64,000 nt of DNA. Origin: Mycobacterium sp. 3519A. Its GTDB lineage: Bacteria; Actinomycetota; Actinomycetes; Mycobacteriales; Mycobacteriaceae. Below are positions 60,836 to 64,000 of the stretch, piece after piece. The DNA is taken from positions 34,778-98,777 of the forward strand of contig NZ_OESG01000011.1 in NCBI RefSeq assembly GCF_900240945.1. The letters are read 5' to 3'. How positions within the stretch are numbered: position 1 is the first letter of the stretch; each line of letters starts with the position of its first letter. Made by a program: the position numbers and the translations under genes. The notes beneath the pieces are model-generated. The model had not been told where the DNA came from, did not search any database, and saw only the letters and a program-made list of their open reading frames with translations.

Positions 60836-62133
60836 CGGGCACCGTCCGTGTCGTACTCGGCGCGGTAGGCGGCGAACGCTGACTCGAAGCAGTCGAGGTC
60901 CGGGATCAGCAGGCCGGCGCCGATCTGCCCGCCGGAGCTGCCCGCGAGTCCACCGTCGATCATCGGTGTTCGTCGTAGCCGCAGGACTTCCATCAGATCG
61001 ATGCCCACCGGGGTGCCGCGGAATCCCAGCGCGGGGATCGCGAACTCCGGGTGCTCGGCGAGCGTGATGTCGTAGAGCGCAACGTTGTTCGCCATCATCT
61101 TCTCGAAGCTGCCGCCCTGGTAGGCCTGCAGCGCTGGCGCGGCGGCCTGTGCGAACGCGCCAAGTCCCGCCACTTCGGTGAAGCAACTCTCGCCGCCGAT
61201 CCATTCGACGTCGTCCGGGCCGAATCCGTCGAAGAACTTGCCGTCGAGGCGCGGATGCACACCGGTGAACCATTGATCGCCCAACCCACTGACGCGGATC
61301 GCGAACGAGAGGCAGTTGATGTTCATTCCGGTGAGCAGTGTGCTGGCAGGGACGCCGTGCGCGGCATCCGCGATGGCCTTTGCTGCCGCCATCCCCATCC
61401 GCAGGAACGTGTAGTCGTTCTCCCGGAAGAAGTCGAGTACGTCGGATACCGCGGTCGCACTGCGCGTGTTGCCCATTTTGATGAAGGACGACGTCAGCTC
61501 ACGCTCGAAAATCATTGTGCCGGCGGTGTTACGGCTGTGCAGCTCGTCACCGAGGCGCAGCGCCCGCGTCATGATCGGTTTCAAAGGAAGCGGCCCGTGC
61601 AGTTTCAGCGCTTCGGACAGCACCGGGGCCATGGTGTGCTCCAACCACCGCAGGCCGTCCCGGACCTCGTCGTTGTACGAACCGTAGTTCAGGCGGTGCC
61701 TGCTCTTGCCCTCGTAGAGATTGCAGAACGCGGTGCCGCCGTAGGTGTCGTCCCGGACCACCAGCACGGGCATGGAGGCGGTGTAGATACCCGCGACCGA
61801 TCCGATGCAGTGATGCTGCTGGGTGCTGCGCACGACGATGCGGCCGCTGTCGAGTCCCTTCTCGGCCGCCTCGAGCGAATCGGCGAGTCCCTCGTACACC
61901 GCGGCATACAGAATCGACCGGCGTTGCCCGCCGGTGTACTGCGGCCACTCGAGCGGCGCTCCCGACGTCAGGATCGTCGCATCGGTCATCCCGGGAACGA
62001 CGTCGCGGGCCGCGGCGACGTCGACGAGCACAGGTTCGGCCGACAACAGGCGTTCCAGCGCAGTGGCATTCGCCCGACTGCGCCGCAGTTCGGCGTTCTC
62101 GGTCAACGGCAGCGGCATCGTTTCTGTCGTCAT
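60832..62133 (-). CDS. DUF1116 family protein (YlbE/YahG-like)
   Basis: This 433-residue protein of the DUF1116 family has TLTSGAPLEWPQYTGGQRR-type features at the N-terminus, GIYTASMPVLVVRDDTYGGTAFCNLYEGK, and SGGQIGAGLLIPDL at the C-terminus. In enterobacteria this family lies with fdrA in an oxamate carbamoyltransferase locus of allantoin breakdown. Here fdrA and carbamate kinase are absent. The start ATG 62133 is preferred to one further upstream that would run into the GS-like gene. Confidence 0.78.
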   Translation of the reverse strand: MTTETMPLPLTENAELRRSRANATALERLLSAEPVLVDVAAARDVVPGMTDATILTSGAPLEWPQYTGGQRRSILYAAVYEGLADSLEAAEKGLDSGRIVVRSTQQHHCIGSVAGIYTASMPVLVVRDDTYGGTAFCNLYEGKSRHRLNYGSYNDEVRDGLRWLEHTMAPVLSEALKLHGPLPLKPIMTRALRLGDELHSRNTAGTMIFERELTSSFIKMGNTRSATAVSDVLDFFRENDYTFLRMGMAAAKAIADAAHGVPASTLLTGMNINCLSFAIRVSGLGDQWFTGVHPRLDGKFFDGFGPDDVEWIGGESCFTEVAGLGAFAQAAAPALQAYQGGSFEKMMANNVALYDITLAEHPEFAIPALGFRGTPVGIDLMEVLRLRRTPMIDGGLAGSSGGQIGAGLLIPDLDCFESAFAAYRAEYDTDGAR

Positions 62134-62138
62134 CGCCG

Positions 62139-63473
62139 TCAGACCCGCTGCAGGTAGGTGCGGGTTTCCCAATCGGTGACCACCGACTGGTACTCGTGAC
62201 ACTCGCGACTCATGTAGTCGAAGAACGTTCGGTGAAAGTCCTTGCCGAACGTGCGTTGCGCCAGGTCGTCCGATTCGAATGCCGCCAGCGCGCGCTCGAA
62301 TGTGTTCGGCAGAGCCATATCCCGCAGCTCGGCGGGGTCCAGCTTGTACGTGTCGACGTTCAGCGGTTCACCGGGATCGAGCTTGTTCTCGATGCCGTCG
62401 AGGCCCGCCGAGAGCGCCATCGCGATCCCCAGGTAGTAGTTCACCGCGGCGTCGGCGGTGCGCACCTCGAGGCAGTGCCGGTTCACCGGCAGCCGGCACA
62501 TCAGCGTCCGGTTGTTGTTGCCCCACGCCCGATAGATTGGCGCCCAGGAGATTTCGTCCATGAAGCCCTTGCTGGTGAACCGCTTGTAGGAGTTCACCGT
62601 CGGGCAGGTGACCGCAGTGATGGCGTCACCGTGAGCGAGGACGCCCGCTGTGAATTGCCGCGCCAGGTCGCTGTAACCCCCGCCGTCGGCGGCCGCGAAC
62701 ACGTTGCGGCCCGAGGTGGCGTCGGCAAGGCTGATGTTGATGTGCGCAGCCGATCCGAAATCGTCCTGGAAGGGCTTGGGCATGAAGGTGGCGATGCAGC
62801 CCAGTTTGCGCGCGCACTGCTTGGCCATCAGACGGAAGATCACCATCCTGTCGGCCATCGTCAGCGCGTCGGCGTAGTTGAAATTGAACTCGTACTGACC
62901 GTCGCCGCCCTCATGGTCGAATGAGTACAGGCCCCACCCCAGATCGGCCATGTACTGGGCCATCGGGTCGAGGAAGTCCCGCGCCAGGATGGTCGCCTCG
63001 AGGTCGTAGCCGCGCGTCGGCTCGTTCAGCCGGTCGCTGGGAACCAGTGGCTCCCAACCGGTTTCCGTCTCCCTGATAACGTAGAACTCCGGCTCGATGC
63101 CAACGTTGGCGACGAAGCCCATATCGGCTGCCCGCTCGACCTGCTGGAGCAGCACGTTGCGGGAGTCCTGCGAATAGAGCTCGTTCTCCAACTTGAGGGT
63201 GGCCGGGGCGAGTGCGATCTGCGGATCCCACGGCAACACGACGAGCCGGTCGAGGTCGGGGAAGCCCTGACATTCGTCTTCATGTGGTCCGAGCTCGCCC
63301 ATGCCCTCCAGCGCACCCACCGTGTAGAGCTCCGAACCGTTTGCCATCGACTCGAGCGACGTCACGGGGACGCACTTGCTCTTCGGGACGCCATGGATAT
63401 CGACGTAGTAGCCGAACACGTATCGCACGCCTTGTGCTGCGAGTGTCGTGGCCAGGTCGGCGGCGGATGCCAT
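62139..63473 (-). CDS. Glutamine synthetase-like ligase (GlnT / gamma-glutamylamide synthetase type)
   Basis: This 444-residue glutamine synthetase-fold enzyme has VGIEPEFYVI and the ATP/metal residues in EGGDGQYEFNFNYADAL, AAHINISLAD and NRHCLEVRTADAAVNYYL. The size and sequence type are those of GlnT/gamma-glutamylmethylamide synthetases rather than housekeeping GlnA. It may attach glutamate to an amine brought in by the APC permease. It is the first gene of the operon, with the DUF1116 gene 5 bp downstream. Confidence 0.84.
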   Translation of the reverse strand: MASAADLATTLAAQGVRYVFGYYVDIHGVPKSKCVPVTSLESMANGSELYTVGALEGMGELGPHEDECQGFPDLDRLVVLPWDPQIALAPATLKLENELYSQDSRNVLLQQVERAADMGFVANVGIEPEFYVIRETETGWEPLVPSDRLNEPTRGYDLEATILARDFLDPMAQYMADLGWGLYSFDHEGGDGQYEFNFNYADALTMADRMVIFRLMAKQCARKLGCIATFMPKPFQDDFGSAAHINISLADATSGRNVFAAADGGGYSDLARQFTAGVLAHGDAITAVTCPTVNSYKRFTSKGFMDEISWAPIYRAWGNNNRTLMCRLPVNRHCLEVRTADAAVNYYLGIAMALSAGLDGIENKLDPGEPLNVDTYKLDPAELRDMALPNTFERALAAFESDDLAQRTFGKDFHRTFFDYMSRECHEYQSVVTDWETRTYLQRV

Positions 63474-63562
63474 GGGCAACGTCCCTTCGTAGGTCGATTT
63501 ATGGCATCTAAACACCGTGGTAAGTCGAATACAAGCATTCACAGCGCAAAAATCGACGAAAA

Positions 63563-63583
63563 TCGTTTCAACGATGTAAACGA
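63563..63583. promoter_or_regulatory. Short inverted repeat upstream of the GS-like gene
   Basis: TCGTTT-CAACGATGT-AAACGA has perfect 6 bp arms and a 9 bp spacer. It is the only obvious symmetry in the 186 bp gap 63474-63659, which holds no gene. It may be an operator of the GS/DUF1116/permease operon. Confidence 0.4.
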
Positions 63584-63659
63584 CGGTCCCCGATGCGCGC
63601 GCTGGTGTGCCACCCGCTGCGGGCCCTAAAACGGTGCAGCGCTTGGGATCTGGATCAGG

Positions 63660-64000
63660 TCAGTGCGACCAGCCGTCGGCGTTCTGATCGTCGAAGGTGC
63701 GGTCGATGCGTTCGAAGCGCCGCCGGATCGAGTCTCGCGCCGCGCGGTGCGGTAGCGCGTAGAGGCGGTTGGTCAGGATCGCGTCGGCCGTCAACCGCGC
63801 CACGTCGTCGACGGCGAGCACCGAGTCGTCGGTGGGATCGGAGGCGAGTTGCTGAACCGACTCGGCGGCCGAGGGCGTGGCCGGGCCGTAATCCGAACTG
63901 CGCACGCGTTCGGTGTTGGCCAGCAGGTTGGTCTCCACGATCATCGGGCACAGCACTGTCACCCCGATGCCGTTCGGCCGCACCTCGCGAGCCAGGGTTT
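63660..64000 (-). CDS. Short-chain dehydrogenase, C-terminal part (5' end beyond window)
   Basis: The frame is open from the right edge and reads TLAREVRPNGIGVTVLCPMIVETNLLANTE, the conserved segment after the catalytic Tyr-Lys of SDRs, and ends ADGWSH. About 113 residues are in the window. The gene is transcribed toward the GS-like gene from outside. Substrate not determinable. Confidence 0.75.
   Translation of the reverse strand, partial: TLAREVRPNGIGVTVLCPMIVETNLLANTERVRSSDYGPATPSAAESVQQLASDPTDDSVLAVDDVARLTADAILTNRLYALPHRAARDSIRRRFERIDRTFDDQNADGWSH

Overview
The window is about 64 kb of GC-rich chromosomal DNA from a mycobacterium, most likely a fast-growing environmental species (Mycolicibacterium type). 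Four things point there: the rdgB / DUF3817 / LprD-like order at the left end (the Rv1341-Rv1343c neighbourhood of M. tuberculosis), a WhiB protein, F420-type LLM oxidoreductases, and short MIRU-like coupling elements between operon genes. GTG and TTG starts and 1-4 bp start/stop overlaps are common. I see no CRISPR array, no prophage and no intact insertion sequence.

Layout. 0-3.3 kb: rdgB, an acyltransferase, two small membrane proteins, a broken HTH/LAGLIDADG gene and tRNA-Leu(UAG). 3.3-11.5 kb: a WhiB gene and a TetR gene diverging from a long inverted repeat; a four-gene minus-strand operon (ABM-like, zinc alcohol dehydrogenase, Fe-S maturation-like protein, amidohydrolase) facing an AcoR/MimR-type activator; then AraC, a small membrane protein and a second amidohydrolase. 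The four-gene set resembles the accessory half of mycobacterial propane/acetone monooxygenase (mim) loci, but no monooxygenase is present. 11.5-16.6 kb: a molybdate-type regulator with two operators, an orphan modA, a large flippase-like membrane protein with a kinase-like insert, and a class III adenylate cyclase.

16.6-32.4 kb: a catabolic cluster built around a two-subunit coenzyme B12 acyl-CoA mutase. It also holds CoA ligases, a CoA transferase, two acyl-CoA dehydrogenases, an enoyl-CoA hydratase, four short-chain dehydrogenases, a thiolase and a MeaB-type GTPase. The large mutase subunit has replaced several residues that are near-invariant in methylmalonyl- and isobutyryl-CoA mutases, so its substrate is open. 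32.4-36.5 kb: a TetR repressor with two tandem operators facing two membrane proteins and cytochrome oxidase subunit III/IV-like proteins, then an AbiEi/DUF559-like gene flanked by two copies of one long hairpin.

36.6-58.8 kb: a second catabolic region. It contains two KstD-like flavoproteins, IclR, an mhpC/mhpA/mhpB-like meta-cleavage trio, an LLM oxidoreductase, SDRs, a cyclase-family hydrolase, a flavin reductase, TetR, ferredoxin and P450, an amidohydrolase, a pair of M24-fold proteins (one with lost metal ligands), a hydratase-family protein and a fused double CoA transferase. An odd-spaced palindrome, CGAGAAT-N3-ATTCTCG, lies before the ligase operon (23.7 kb), the thiolase/MeaB operon (30.4 kb) and the meta-cleavage operon (39.1 kb). 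Half-site relatives lie before the mutase operon. The two catabolic regions may therefore share one regulator. 58.8-64 kb: an Lrp/AsnC regulator facing a minus-strand operon of APC permease, DUF1116 protein and glutamine-synthetase-like ligase, then a truncated SDR at the edge.
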